The notes: generated by a model from the letters alone, not told the origin. A DNA stretch of 64,000 nt from an uncultured Caulobacterales bacterium (GCA_903900155.1 CAIUMD010000076.1:62001-126000); one strand, 5' to 3'. Positions 8,712-18,275 are shown, counted from the first letter of the stretch. Numbers and translations: made by a program.

Positions 8712-9284
8712 ATGGCAGGGTTCGATATTGCAAGCGCGATCCGTTGGGCGCGCTTTGATCCCCGTCGCACCTTGGCGCGTCGTTCAGATGATCTGCTGCC
8801 GTTCGCCGGCGAGGATGACCTAGCCGGACAGCCCCTCCTCCTCGACACCTGCGTTTTTATCGATCAGATGCAGGGGCGAGCGCCTCCACTGGTCGAACAA
8901 CTCGTCGGTGCCAGACAGGTCAATCATTCAACGATCGCGATCCAGGAGCTGACGCACACGGTTGGCGTCCTCAATCCTGACGATCGCCGGAGCGCAGCGG
9001 TGATCACGCAGGTGCGCGCGCAAATCGAGGCGATGCCCGATCATCGTGTCTTCACACCGGACGCTGATGTCCTGGGGCGTGCGGCGCTGCTCGCAGGTAT
9101 GCTCGCGCGGCTTCAAGGCTATGCCCAGGACGCCCGGCAAAAGTGCCTGCACGACTGCGTGCTCTTCCTTCAAGCGCAAAAGCTCGGCTTCGCGGTGCTC
9201 ACCGCTAACGTCGCCGAATTCGATCTGCTCCTGCAGCTGATCCCTACGGGTCGTGTGCTCTTCTATCGCACTGGCACGACGTGA
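8712..9284 (+). CDS. PIN-domain toxin (VapC-like)
   Basis: 190 residues. PIN-domain acidic residues are visible: LLLDTCVFID (Asp45), IQELTH (Glu near 79), HDCVLFLQAQKLGFAVLTANVAEFD near 148-170. PIN toxins cleave RNA, often initiator tRNA or rRNA. At 190 residues it is longer than classic VapC (about 130), the extra 40 residues being at the N-terminus. It follows the putative antitoxin after one base. Confidence 0.82.
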   Translation: MAGFDIASAIRWARFDPRRTLARRSDDLLPFAGEDDLAGQPLLLDTCVFIDQMQGRAPPLVEQLVGARQVNHSTIAIQELTHTVGVLNPDDRRSAAVITQVRAQIEAMPDHRVFTPDADVLGRAALLAGMLARLQGYAQDARQKCLHDCVLFLQAQKLGFAVLTANVAEFDLLLQLIPTGRVLFYRTGTT

Positions 9285-9314
9285 CCGATGGAGGTCGCCA
9301 TTCTGACGTCGCGG

Positions 9315-9581
9315 CTAACGCTCGCCGAAAGGATGCTTTCCGTACTTTCGAAGTAGGTCATCGAAGGCTTCACCCATCAAGGCCTGCAGACTGACGTCCT
9401 GTTCCAGTCCGAGCTGATGCAAGGCCCTTCGGAGCTCAGCGCTAAAATATCCGCTTACCGCCTTCTTGCCTTCGCGAGCGACGGGCCTGGCCGACGATGG
9501 CCCGCTTGGGAGGGCGGGCGGCGCGGCTGGCTCTGCTGAGGGCGGCGCCCGCTCGGACTTGATCGAGGCGAACCGGCTCAT
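9315..9581 (-). CDS. Ribbon-helix-helix ParA partner protein
   Basis: 88 residues: a proline/alanine-rich N-terminus and a C-terminal RHH-like domain (SGYFSAELRRALHQLGLEQDVSLQALMGEAFDDLLRKYGKHPFGE). Its start overlaps the parA stop by 4 bases. Small RHH proteins immediately downstream of parA act as the DNA-binding partner in plasmid-type partition and as autoregulators. Confidence 0.78.
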   Translation of the reverse strand: MSRFASIKSERAPPSAEPAAPPALPSGPSSARPVAREGKKAVSGYFSAELRRALHQLGLEQDVSLQALMGEAFDDLLRKYGKHPFGER

Positions 9582-10234
9582 GCGAACACGACTGCCTGTT
9601 CACAGGTGGACAGATGAACCTGCTCTCGTGTCCACGCCCACAACGCCGCGATCTCTGCGGCCGCCTTGCTGGCGGGTGCGAACTGCGGCGCAGTTCGGCC
9701 GGCGGCGGTGCTGTGATGGAAGGCGCCGCGTTCCGGAAGCGAAACCGGCGCAATGGGAAGACCGAACTTGCCCGTGATCAGCTCGTGGGCCTCCTGATAA
9801 ATCAGCGGCGCTCGCGGCGGACCAGCCATGAAGACCACGAAGGCCGGCTTTTTGCTCGCGGTGACCAACTCGGCCGACGCCTCGATGGCCGCGAGATCAA
9901 AGGCCTTCGGCCGGCAGGGCACGAGGATGAGGTCGGCCAGCTTAGCCGCCTGCCGGGCCATCGCATCGGCATGGGGCGGCGTGTCGATCACGACCAATTC
10001 GGCGCCCAACGCCTCGGCCTTACTCAGCTTGTCCCCCAAGAGCGACGGCGCGCCGCAGTCGATCACCTCGGGATCCATACCGCCCCGCCATTGCCCCCAG
10101 CGGCTTGCCGTCGCCTGCGGATCAGTGTCGATTAGAAGCGTGACGCGCTCAATCGAGGCTGCCGTTGCGAGGTGGACAGCGAGGGTGGTTTTACCCGCAC
10201 CGCCCTTCTGGCTGATGATTGAGATCGTTCGCAT
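9578..10234 (-). CDS. parA: ParA-family partition ATPase
   Basis: 218 residues starting at ATG 10234, chosen because AGGAGGTGAAC lies directly upstream and MRTISIISQKGGAGKTTLAVHLA is the natural ParA N-terminus with the deviant Walker A motif KGGAGKTT. Walker B-like LVVIDTPPH and the DTDPQ switch are also present. Short ParA proteins of this kind segregate or stabilise plasmids and integrative elements with an RHH partner, here the next gene. A palindrome at 10295-10308 lies upstream of the start. Confidence 0.93.
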   Translation of the reverse strand: MRTISIISQKGGAGKTTLAVHLATAASIERVTLLIDTDPQATASRWGQWRGGMDPEVIDCGAPSLLGDKLSKAEALGAELVVIDTPPHADAMARQAAKLADLILVPCRPKAFDLAAIEASAELVTASKKPAFVVFMAGPPRAPLIYQEAHELITGKFGLPIAPVSLPERGAFHHSTAAGRTAPQFAPASKAAAEIAALWAWTREQVHLSTCEQAVVFA

Positions 10235-10294
10235 GTTCACCTCCTGGGTCGGCCACAGGTGAACACGTGGACTGAGCGCCCCATCGGGCGAAAG

Positions 10295-10308
10295 TCGTAA
10301 GTCTACGC
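10295..10308. promoter_or_regulatory. Transfer-region palindrome, copy 1 (upstream of parA)
   Basis: TCGTAAGTCTACGC; on the minus strand GCGTAGACTTACGA. 13 of 14 bases are identical to the copy at 11970. It lies 61 bases upstream of the parA start and could be an operator for that transcript. Confidence 0.45.
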
Positions 10309-10334
10309 CCCTGCAGCAGCTCTCGGCGGTCGGC

Positions 10335-11363
10335 TCAGCGCTCGCGATCCCGTCCGGCGGGGCGGTCCTGAGCCATCTGGCGATTGGCGGCTCGCAGCTC
10401 GCGGGCCAGAGCCAGGCGCTGGCTGTCCGGCGCGGGCATGGACCGCACGAACGTCTCGACCTTCTCACCGAGCGCGCGGTCCTTGGGATCGGGCGAGCCC
10501 TTCAACAGCGCGGCCTGGGCGAGATAGGTCCTGCGGACGCCGGCTTGGCGCTCGAGCGAGCGCCGCTCCCACGGCCTCGGGCGGGTGTCGCCCTGAAAGG
10601 CCGCCTTAGCGGCCTCCTGGTAAGCGGCACGCCGCACCTGGGACATCTCGCCCTTCCCGGCCTCGTGCCGATCCCGCATTTTTCGCAGTGGCGTCCGCTC
10701 AGGCTTGCGGGTCACCCCTCGCGCCCGGCGCGCTGTCGCCTCGGCTTCGACGCTGCGATCGCGCAGCGCTTGCGCGAAGTCCTGCCGCCACCGCTCGAGA
10801 TCCGCCTTATTCGGATTGAGGCGCTCGCCCGCGTGGCCCCGTGAACAGATGGACAGGTGAACGTGCGGACGTGGCGTGTCGGTATGCAGTGTGAACACGT
10901 ACTCATGCCGCCCTGCGAACGTGTTGGCGGCGAAGGCCCGCGCCGCGTCGCGCAGCGCCAACGCGTTGGTCCCAGCCGGCATCGAGAGGATGACGGAATG
11001 GCTGAACGGCGCATCGGCGCGCGTCCGTCGATCAGCCAACTGCTCGGCCGCCCAGTCGACGGCGAGATCTTTGATCGCCGCGCGGGAGCCGACCAGCATT
11101 CCATCTTGGTTCTCCAGATCAAGTTCGCCGTTGCGGCTGATATAGTCGAGGTGCGCCCGCAGGTGGCCAGGGTCCCGCGTGCGGCCGGTGACCTTGACCA
11201 TCACCTCCGGCGCCCGGTTCGTCACCCGCACGAGACGCGCCCGAACCTCCGCACCGTTGGGTCCCGCTGCGGGCTTAAGGACCGCGCGTGTGAGCCGGAC
11301 CCGGATGGCGACCGGGGGCCGCCAAACCTCTTCGAAGCCGCGGACGGTCTGGAAATCGGTCAT
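10335..11363 (-). CDS. Relaxase/mobilisation nuclease (MobA/VirD2-like)
   Basis: 342 residues from ATG 11363, which overlaps the mobC stop by 4 bases. The HUH-type metal motif is HTDTPRPHVHLSI (His160, His167, His169) and a candidate catalytic tyrosine is in HLDYISRNGE (Tyr74). The basic C-terminal half (RRARGVTRKPERTPLRKMRDRH) fits DNA binding. Relaxases nick oriT and stay covalently bound to the transferred strand. An oriT-like nick motif lies just upstream of mobC at 11914. Confidence 0.88.
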   Translation of the reverse strand: MTDFQTVRGFEEVWRPPVAIRVRLTRAVLKPAAGPNGAEVRARLVRVTNRAPEVMVKVTGRTRDPGHLRAHLDYISRNGELDLENQDGMLVGSRAAIKDLAVDWAAEQLADRRTRADAPFSHSVILSMPAGTNALALRDAARAFAANTFAGRHEYVFTLHTDTPRPHVHLSICSRGHAGERLNPNKADLERWRQDFAQALRDRSVEAEATARRARGVTRKPERTPLRKMRDRHEAGKGEMSQVRRAAYQEAAKAAFQGDTRPRPWERRSLERQAGVRRTYLAQAALLKGSPDPKDRALGEKVETFVRSMPAPDSQRLALARELRAANRQMAQDRPAGRDRER

Positions 11364-11875
11364 GGCTGAGCCTGCCAGTAGGCCAGGTTGCCCGCAAAGG
11401 CCTCGCCGATCGCGTCGATGTGGGCGCGCAGCTCCATCCTCAGGGCGTCGAGGTATTGGAGTTCCAGGTCGAGCACGGCGCCCTCCATCACCGCCGTGTT
11501 CAAGGCCCGGGCGATCTGATTGACGTTCACCCCGATCCGCCGGACCTCGGCTCGCAGAGCGATCAGCTCCACCTCGTGGTCGCGGCGCAGGGTCGGCCGG
11601 CCCTGCAGCCGGTGACGGAGGACCGCCGCCGCCCAGGCGTTCGGCGTCATGCCCATGGCTTCGGCTTCGGTGGCCAGGCCCCGGCTGTCCCAAGCGCTTA
11701 GGCGCACGGTCAGCTTCATCGGGCGGATCGCAGGGCGGCCTGTGACGGCCGCAGGTCCGCTCGCGGCCTGCTCCATCAGGCGCCGCAACGCCGGCGAACG
11801 ACCGCCCTGGGCGGCCGCCCACGCGTCGAAACGGCCCGCCAGGCTCTCGGAGATCCGGACTTGGAAGTTGGCCAC
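11360..11875 (-). CDS. mobC: MobC-like relaxosome accessory protein
   Basis: 171 residues. The N-terminus has an RHH-like part (FQVRISESLAGRFDAWAAAQGG) and the C-terminal half has the MobC hallmark EVRRIGVNVNQIARALNTAV. MobC proteins bind oriT and help the relaxase melt the nick site. It is the first gene of the two-gene mobilisation operon and reads away from the putative oriT. Confidence 0.85.
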   Translation of the reverse strand: MANFQVRISESLAGRFDAWAAAQGGRSPALRRLMEQAASGPAAVTGRPAIRPMKLTVRLSAWDSRGLATEAEAMGMTPNAWAAAVLRHRLQGRPTLRRDHEVELIALRAEVRRIGVNVNQIARALNTAVMEGAVLDLELQYLDALRMELRAHIDAIGEAFAGNLAYWQAQP

Positions 11876-11904
11876 TGACGCGCCTCGCGTAACGATCCGC
11901 CGCC

Positions 11905-11930
11905 GCGAAGGCTATCCTGCCCTAGACCGC
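11905..11930 (+). other. oriT: Putative oriT nick region
   Basis: GCTATCCTGCCCTAGACC contains TATCCTG|CC, matching the nick consensus ATCCTG|C shared by RP4-type oriT and Ti-plasmid borders, with the cut expected between 11919 and 11920. It lies 39 bases upstream of mobC, the standard position. I do not see a convincing RP4-like long inverted repeat beside it. Confidence 0.6.
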
Positions 11931-11969
11931 GACCCCGTCACTCTGGCCCCTCCCCTCGGCGGGCGCGAT

Positions 11970-11983
11970 GCGTAAGTCTACGC
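11970..11983. promoter_or_regulatory. Transfer-region palindrome, copy 2 (mobC/caspase intergenic)
   Basis: GCGTAAGTCTACGC, a perfect GCGTA/TACGC dyad with a 4-base centre. It lies 95 bases upstream of mobC and 62 bases upstream of the divergent caspase-like gene, so it could control either or both. Confidence 0.5.
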
Positions 11984-12044
11984 CTCGCGCCCGCTCGCCC
12001 GCCGCCCCTGCGGGTCGCCCCAGCCGTGGCCAGAGGGGCGCGTC

Positions 12045-14129
12045 GTGCTAGATCAACCTGCCGAAATTCGAGACGGAGCCGGATCGGGGATGTTCAATTT
12101 GCTTGTGTCGGGAGTCGCGGGCGCGTGGGAAGGCGCCCACCTCGACATGGACCTTGATCGGTTCAAGGAATACAGCGGCAAGTACGGTGAGATCATCGAC
12201 CCCGACGACCCCGCCAGCCTGCGCCAGCTGAACGGCGCGCCGGCCCTCGTGATGTACGAGATCGGCGTCGATGGCCCGAACGCCAAGATCGTTCGGCATG
12301 GCCGGCTTAGGAATGTCGCGCGCTACGGTCAGATCGTGAGCTGCCAGATCGAGCTGGACGCGGACCGGCCCTACCTTCCCCGCGAGAAGATCGTCGAGTT
12401 CGCCAGACACCTCGACATGAAGCCCTTCGAGCAAGGCCGCACCCATTGGGCGATCAAGGACGGAGACCTTCCGCCCGCCCTCTTGGACTCATCGTTCAAG
12501 ACCCTCGACCCCGCCGATGTGGCCGAAGCGGAAGTCGCTGGTGCGGCGCGCGAGACCCTGGTCGACGGCGTGGCGGTCCTGCCTGAGGCCGCCAGGGTCG
12601 TGGCCGTCATCGTCGCCCTGGAGAACTACCGGCCGGCAGACGCCAACCAGATCGAACCGGTGGAGTTCGCCAAAGCTGACGCCGAAGCCTTTAAGTTGGC
12701 TGTGGAGACGATCTTCGCCGACCACAGGCCCGAGGTGGTCGTTCTGGCCGACAGCGACGCGACCCACGCCAGCGTCGTCAACGAGATCAAGGGCCGCGCT
12801 TGGGGTTTGGCCGAGGATGATCTGTTCATCTTCTACTACGCCGGCCACGGTTTCCACGACGAGACCGGCAACCGGCTGACGGCCTGGGACACGTCGGTCA
12901 CGAACATCGCCGGCACGACTCTGAGCCTCGACGCTGACCTGCTCGGGGTCGTGCGCGCCAGTCCTTGCCAACGGGTCCTCGCCTTCATCGACGCCTGCGC
13001 GACCCGCTTCAAAGCGTTGGGCCGCAAGGTGATCACACCGTTGGATACCGCCGAGTTCGCCCGGCTCCTGCAGTCGGCATCGTTCAATGCGATCTTTATG
13101 TCTTGCCGTCCGGGCGAGCAGTCCTATCCGGATCGAGATCTTGGCCACGGGGTCTGGACCCACTTTCTGCTCCAGGCGCTCAACGGAGCGGCGCCGGACG
13201 CCGTCGGGCCCGGCGGCTACATCACCAACGCAACGTTGCAGGACTACCTTCGCCAAGAAGTCCCCCGCCACGTCGCGCAGAACCCGCGCATTAGGGCGAC
13301 CCAGACGCCCGAGGCGGTCGTCACAGCCACGAATACCTTCGCGATCCGCCGCGTCACGGAGGCTGCTTCGTCACCCAGGCGCCGGCCGGCAATCGCTGTA
13401 GCCGCCTCGAATCCTGAGCCCTCCCGGTGGGAACGCTCTAAGGAGCCCTTTCCGGGCTCGAGCACCACGCTGTTCCACGATCGCTTCGCCTCCGCCTTTC
13501 CCGGCGTCAGGGAGCCACGATGGTTCACCGACCCTGCGGACATCCAACGGCGCCTGACCCGGCTTCTCGCGCCGCCCCTGACCTTCGCCAACGGCACCCC
13601 GTTCTGGTGGTGGGCCGACGGAAACCTGCACATCGAGAAGTTCGAGCACGTCGAAGGTCGGCGGTATCTGATGGATGTGCATGAGCTGGAAATCGTCCGC
13701 ATCGCAGCCGTGCCCGGGCGTGGCTATTGGGGCGACTTCGTCTATGTCGAGGTCGCCGCCATGCCGCCTACCGGGGCCAATCCAAACACAGCTCCTGAGG
13801 ATATCGCGCGCCGGGTCGGCTATCGCGGCTATGACGACGAAGAATACGGCCTCGTGGATGGTCGCATTGCGATCAGCCGCGGGGAGTACGATGACGGCGC
13901 CGCCGAGATCGATGGCGACCTGGTCGACACAATCGGCCGGGCAGCGCTGCGGGTGCGTTATCTGACCCCCTACAGCTTTCTGCTCGCGGCGAACGGGTCG
14001 CCGATCAACAACAACGACTTCGACTTGGTGCTGCCGAAGTTGCTTCGCGCCGTGCTCGAGGACGACAAGGCGTTCGAGCAACTCGTCAGCGCCGTCGAGC
14101 GGCTTCCGCGCCGCGAGCGCGAGAAGTAA
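12045..14129 (+). CDS. Caspase-like (C14) cysteine protease with novel flanking domains
   Basis: 694 residues from GTG 12045 (GAGGGG upstream); ATG at 12090 is an alternative start. The central domain (about 185-430) is a caspase/metacaspase fold: FIFYYAGHG with catalytic His268 and VLAFIDACATR with catalytic Cys318, then FMSCRPGEQSYPD and GVWTHFLLQAL. The first 150 residues form a separate domain I do not recognise. The C-terminal 230 residues (WFTDPADIQRRLTRLL, FWWWADGNLHIEKFE, GYWGDFVYVEVA, RVRYLTPYSFLLA) look like a second, possibly sensory, domain. It lacks a signal peptide, so it is cytoplasmic. It sits between the mobilisation genes and ardC; an abortive-infection effector role is inference. 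Confidence 0.85.
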   Translation: MLDQPAEIRDGAGSGMFNLLVSGVAGAWEGAHLDMDLDRFKEYSGKYGEIIDPDDPASLRQLNGAPALVMYEIGVDGPNAKIVRHGRLRNVARYGQIVSCQIELDADRPYLPREKIVEFARHLDMKPFEQGRTHWAIKDGDLPPALLDSSFKTLDPADVAEAEVAGAARETLVDGVAVLPEAARVVAVIVALENYRPADANQIEPVEFAKADAEAFKLAVETIFADHRPEVVVLADSDATHASVVNEIKGRAWGLAEDDLFIFYYAGHGFHDETGNRLTAWDTSVTNIAGTTLSLDADLLGVVRASPCQRVLAFIDACATRFKALGRKVITPLDTAEFARLLQSASFNAIFMSCRPGEQSYPDRDLGHGVWTHFLLQALNGAAPDAVGPGGYITNATLQDYLRQEVPRHVAQNPRIRATQTPEAVVTATNTFAIRRVTEAASSPRRRPAIAVAASNPEPSRWERSKEPFPGSSTTLFHDRFASAFPGVREPRWFTDPADIQRRLTRLLAPPLTFANGTPFWWWADGNLHIEKFEHVEGRRYLMDVHELEIVRIAAVPGRGYWGDFVYVEVAAMPPTGANPNTAPEDIARRVGYRGYDDEEYGLVDGRIAISRGEYDDGAAEIDGDLVDTIGRAALRVRYLTPYSFLLAANGSPINNNDFDLVLPKLLRAVLEDDKAFEQLVSAVERLPRREREK

Positions 14130-14168
14130 CGCGGTTGCGGGCGAGCGCCGGGCGCCCGCCCGCAGCGC

Positions 14169-15077
14169 CTAGGCGGCCTGCGCCTGTGCTTGTCGCTGCG
14201 CGAGGAAGTCGACCGCACGCTGGGCGTGAGCGGCAGCGGTGAAGATGAACCGCTGGTCGGACTTCAAGACCTTGAGCCAGCTGTCGATGTAGCTGGCATG
14301 ATCCGAACGGGGCTGGAGCTCCAATCCCAGGTCGGCGCAAAGGAAGGCGGCGCCCAATTCGGCCACGAGCTCCTCCCGGGCGTATCCGTCGTCGCCCCAG
14401 CGCTTCCGACCGAAATCACGGTCGAGCCGCGTCGGATGCCTCGTCCAATGGGTGCACTCATGGGCCAGGGTGGCGTAGTAGCCTTCCGGGTCCTCGAAGC
14501 ATTCGAAGGGCGGCATCTGCACATAGTCGGGCTGCAGGGCGTAGTAGGCCTGATTGCCGCCGTGCCGGATGTCGGCGCCGGTCGCCGCGAAGAAGGCGTC
14601 GGCGTGATCAATTCGTTGGGCGGCGTCGAGGTTGGGTTCCGTCACTGAGTAGAAGTCGGCGGGCAGACCCTCGACCTGATCGACGTTGAAGACCGTGTAA
14701 GCCTTCAGGTACGGGATCTGGCGCTCGATATCCTGGCCATCGTCGCCGGATTCGGTGCGGGTGATACGGTTGGCATAGACCACCGTGGCGCCGTGTTCCC
14801 CCTTGCGCACATGGCCGCCGAGCGCCAGGGTCTGGCGGAAGGTGATCCAGATCGGCGCCGTGTAGCCCCGGGCGACCGCCTCGGCCCAGAGCAGGACGAC
14901 ATTGATGCCACTGTAGGGCTCGCCGGTGGCGCGGAGCGGCCGGGTGATCCGGCCCGCCAGATGTTCGGAGGACCACGGCTTGGTCCAGGGTCGCACGCCG
15001 GCTTCCAGCTCGGCGAGGATGGCGTTGGTGACCCGGCTGTAAAGGTCCGGGCGCGTGGTCTCGTGGGGGCGCGACAT
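14169..15077 (-). CDS. ardC: ArdC-type antirestriction protein
   Basis: 302 residues. The N-terminal ArdC ssDNA-binding domain (DLYSRVTNAILAELEAGVRPWTKPW, YSGINVVLLW) is followed by a zincin-like peptidase domain with HECTH at 206-210 and a downstream acidic helix (EELVAELGAAFLC). ArdC proteins bind single-stranded DNA entering by conjugation and protect it from restriction. The gene is typical of conjugative islands next to DUF736 and parB. Confidence 0.93.
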   Translation of the reverse strand: MSRPHETTRPDLYSRVTNAILAELEAGVRPWTKPWSSEHLAGRITRPLRATGEPYSGINVVLLWAEAVARGYTAPIWITFRQTLALGGHVRKGEHGATVVYANRITRTESGDDGQDIERQIPYLKAYTVFNVDQVEGLPADFYSVTEPNLDAAQRIDHADAFFAATGADIRHGGNQAYYALQPDYVQMPPFECFEDPEGYYATLAHECTHWTRHPTRLDRDFGRKRWGDDGYAREELVAELGAAFLCADLGLELQPRSDHASYIDSWLKVLKSDQRFIFTAAAHAQRAVDFLAQRQAQAQAA

Positions 15078-15155
15078 GGCGGCCTCCTTGGATTCGGGTT
15101 GTAGGGAAGGCGGCGCCCCGCCGGGGTCCCGGCGGAGCGCTCGGCGGGAGTCCAG

Positions 15156-15452
15156 TCAGCGCGACCAGATCAGGCTGTAGCCCTCGTTGGCGTCGACCAG
15201 GCTGGCGTAGATCGGTGCCGGGAAGCTCGGGTCATCCAGCTTGACCGACAGGTAGGCCCGGTCCTCCTTGGAGGTCTTCATCCAGGCGGCGCCGAATTCC
15301 GTCTGGCCGGAGAAGATGCGGAAGTCGGGGGCCTTGTCGTTGTCCTTCTCGACCTTGCGCAGGACCGCCTGCTTGACGTTGAGGGTCAGGGTCTTGATCG
15401 CGCCGTTGTAGTTGCCGGCGTCGTCCTTGGTGAAGGTGCCGATGGTCGCCAT
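15156..15452 (-). CDS. DUF736 family protein
   Basis: 98 residues from ATG 15452, with GGAGAA just upstream. [22 protein letters not shown] and the end EGYSLIWSR are characteristic of DUF736, a small family found almost only on alphaproteobacterial conjugative plasmids and islands. Function unknown. Confidence 0.92.
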   Translation of the reverse strand: MATIGTFTKDDAGNYNGAIKTLTLNVKQAVLRKVEKDNDKAPDFRIFSGQTEFGAAWMKTSKEDRAYLSVKLDDPSFPAPIYASLVDANEGYSLIWSR

Positions 15453-15849
15453 GGTAGTTCTCCTTGTTCCTCGGACCGCGCCCATCGCGGCCTCGATGGC
15501 GATTTCCAGGACGAGGGGCGCTGAGCGCCGCAGCCGTAGGCCCGCAGCGCAGCGGAGGACGCCGGCGACGACTTGTTTGCTGCGCGAGGAATGGCGCCCC
15601 AGGCGCCAGGGGAAAGAAGTCGAAGAGCCGGCGTTGCGGCGATCAGCGGGGCCGGTACGGCCCGAATCCTCGGCCCTATCAGGCCAGAGAGGCGGCATGG
15701 GTCGGTTGCGAAGGTGAGGAGATCGGCCCGGCGACCGGGACCACACCACCGGCGGCGCCGGTGTCTTCAAGCAAGAAAAATGGGCCGCCCGCCTCGTCAG
15801 CGAACGGCCCAGGGTCAGAGCGAAGAGAGCGGCAACGCGGCCCCCTCCC
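15453..15849. other. Non-coding gap between DUF736 and parB
   Basis: About 400 bases, very GC-rich. No frame has a recognisable domain or good start. It presumably holds the DUF736 promoter; I see no strong hairpin-plus-T terminator. Confidence 0.4.
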
Positions 15850-17827
15850 CTAAGCGGCTTCTTCGGTCACACTCGGCGCCTCGGGTTGAACCTCAACCTC
15901 CACCGGGACCGGCGCCCGAAGCAGGCTCGGCAACCAGCCCTTCCCGGCTAGCAACGCCTCGGCCTCCGACGCCATATCGGGCTTCTTCATGCCGCCGATC
16001 CGCTCGGCCGCTTCCTCCGACACCGCCTCGCGCACGGCCTCGCCGATCCTGGCCTTGGTGACGCGGCCCAGGTAGCTCGCCACGGTGGGCGTCCAATAGC
16101 CCGTCATGTCGAGGTCCACAGCCTGGGCCAGCCGGTCAGCGTGCGCCCACGCCCCCGGCTTCCGGTCGAACAGTGCGCACCGCATTGACGGTCAGGCTCG
16201 CGCAGTGGGCCAGGAGGTCCAGCAAATCCGTCGCCCCCAGGCCTTCCACGAAGGCCCAGAGGTCAGCTGCCTCCTTGGGCAAGCGCACCGCCCAGCGCTC
16301 ATGGCGTTGGGCGATGCTGCGTCCGGCGCGGGTGTCGTCGATGCCCGGCGCGTGCCCGTCGAGGTAGGCGGTGGCGCCCTTGATCTCCAAACAGGAGGCC
16401 CGGTCGTAAGGCGGATAGAAGGCGAACAGCGCCAAGCTGTGCACCACCGCCGACAGGGCGACCGTGGGGCTCGCCCCCAAGGCGTCGCGAAGGGCCAAGG
16501 TCCGATGGGCCGTGAGGTCCAGCACCAGACGCTCCGACAAAGGGGCGCCCGCGTCCTCGTCGGCATCATCGGGCTCCGCAGAAGCCTCCTCATTGCCGCT
16601 GTCTGCGCCGCTCGCGTCTTCGCCTTCGGGCTCACCCTGGGGCTCGGGCGCCGGGATATCCTCGGGGCGAATCAGCCCCCGCTCGACCCGGGCCACCCCA
16701 TCCTGGCCGAGGATGACGAACACCCCGCCGCGCGCGATCTCGTCGGGCTCGAAGGCCGTTCCATCGCCGAAGGCTTCAAGCGCCGCATCGATCTCGGCGA
16801 ACCGGGCCTCGATCTCGGGCGGAAGGTCCTCGACCGCATCCCACTCGCTGACCAGGGCGTCGTATTCCTCAGACAGCGCCGACATGCGCGCGCGCTCTTC
16901 TTCCGGGCGCTCCACCGGGTGCGGATAAACGCGGGCGAGGCCGAGCGCGCGCGGATAGTCCATGTGGGCCTCGGCCCATTTCCACCCCTCCTTGTCCCGC
17001 ACGTCCTGGGCGATCCCGGCCAGCTTCTCGGCGGCCAGCCGGTCCAGCAGGGCCGGGTCCTCAAACCAGCCCCCGCCGTCCTCGGTGAAGAGGTCGCGCA
17101 GGATGGTCCCGCCCGCCTCGCCGTAGGCCTCGGCGCCGACGAAAACCGCCCGCCGATCCGTGGCCGCGACCTTGGCTTCGGTCATGGTGCGGCGGATCAG
17201 ATAGGGGGGCCGATCCGGCCCCAGCAGATCAAAGACCTGCTCCTGGCGCGCGTGGTCTTCGCTGACGGCATAGGCCATCATCTGGTCGAGAGTCAGGTCG
17301 CCTGCGCGATAGCGCCCCATCAACACCGGGCTGACCGCTCCAAGTCGTAGACGCTGGCGCACGACCTGGGCCGACACGCCGAATCGAGCGCCGATCTCCT
17401 CGGCGCTGAGGCCCCGCCGCTCGGCCTGTTCGCGAAAGGCCTCGAACTCGTCGGCGGGGTGCATGCGGAAGCGGGTGACGTTCTCGTCCAAGCTGATTTC
17501 GTGCGGATCGTTCGCGAGGTCCACAACGCAGCGCACCGGCTCGACTTTCTTGACCACCTTGCGCTTGGCGAGCAGGGCGAGCGCCAAGCGGCGGCCCTCG
17601 CCGATGGTCACCAGATAGAAGCCGGTCGCCGCCCCGGCCTCGTCCGTCTCGGGCTCCACCACAGGGGCCTGGAGGACGCCCTTCACCGCGATGCTGGCGG
17701 CCAGGGCTTCGATATCCGCCTCGGCATGCGGCGTCCGCCGCGCGTTGCGCGGCGACTTCTTCAACTTGTTAAGCGACACGTCGATGACGTCGCCGTCCTG
17801 ATGAAGGATGGGGGTGTCTTGGGTCAT
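15850..17827 (-). pseudogene. parB: ParB/Spo0J-family protein, interrupted by a frameshift
   Basis: Starts at ATG 17827 behind AGGAGC. The N-terminal ParB nuclease-like domain is intact (LNKLKKSPRNARRTPHAEADIEALAASI, GEGRRLALALL), followed by the KorB-type HTH (SAEEIGARFGVSAQVVRQRLRLGAVS) and an acidic linker around residue 400-450. The frame stops at 16136 after NAVRTVRPEAGG. The expected family ending (FDRKPGAWAHADRLAQAVDLDMTGYWTPTV ... KKPDMASEAEALLAGKGWLP) continues in another frame down to 15850, so a one-base loss or two-base gain lies near 16165-16185. Full length would be about 659 residues. It could be a sequencing error or a real lesion removing about 100 residues. Confidence 0.85.
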
Positions 17828-18275
17828 AGCTAAGCTCCTTGGGGCATGGGTTGCAGGCGCAAGGCGCGCCTGCAGCCCTGCCCGTCGGCGAGACCGGGGG
17901 TGCAAACGGAGGGGCGGCTTCGCGGGGAACCGGCTGCAGGGCTTCAAGTCCTGCGCTCCTGCCGGTCCTGGCCAGCCCGAAGCTGGGCGGAAGCCGCTCC
18001 GAAGTGCGCCGGGGGCGGAGCCCCAAGCCACGGCCGCGCGTCAGCGCGGCGAAGGGAGAAGGCCGCAAGGAGCCTGCGCACCTTCAGGTGCTGCAGGGCG
18101 GAAAGCGCCGTTGAGCGGCCAGCGGCGACGAAGTCGCCCGAAGGGGCGGACCCGCAGGAGCCGCGGAACGCGGCGGGACCGAGCACGCCCGTCGGCTGCT
18201 CACCGTTTGGTCCTGGGGGCGTTGCGGGGCAGGCTGTGCTAAAAGTCGCAGCCGCCACGATCATATCGCAGCCGC
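17828..18275. other. Gene-free GC-rich gap before merR
   Basis: About 450 bases. It contains the dyad GCAGGCGCAAGGCGCGCCTGC near 17862-17882. Open frames on both strands are antisense-like with arginine/proline bias and no domain. It marks the seam between the island backbone and the mercury cargo. Confidence 0.4.

Noticed and set aside
16106-17350. 414-codon plus-strand frame
   Set aside because: Antisense to the ParB gene, whose domains are recognisable.
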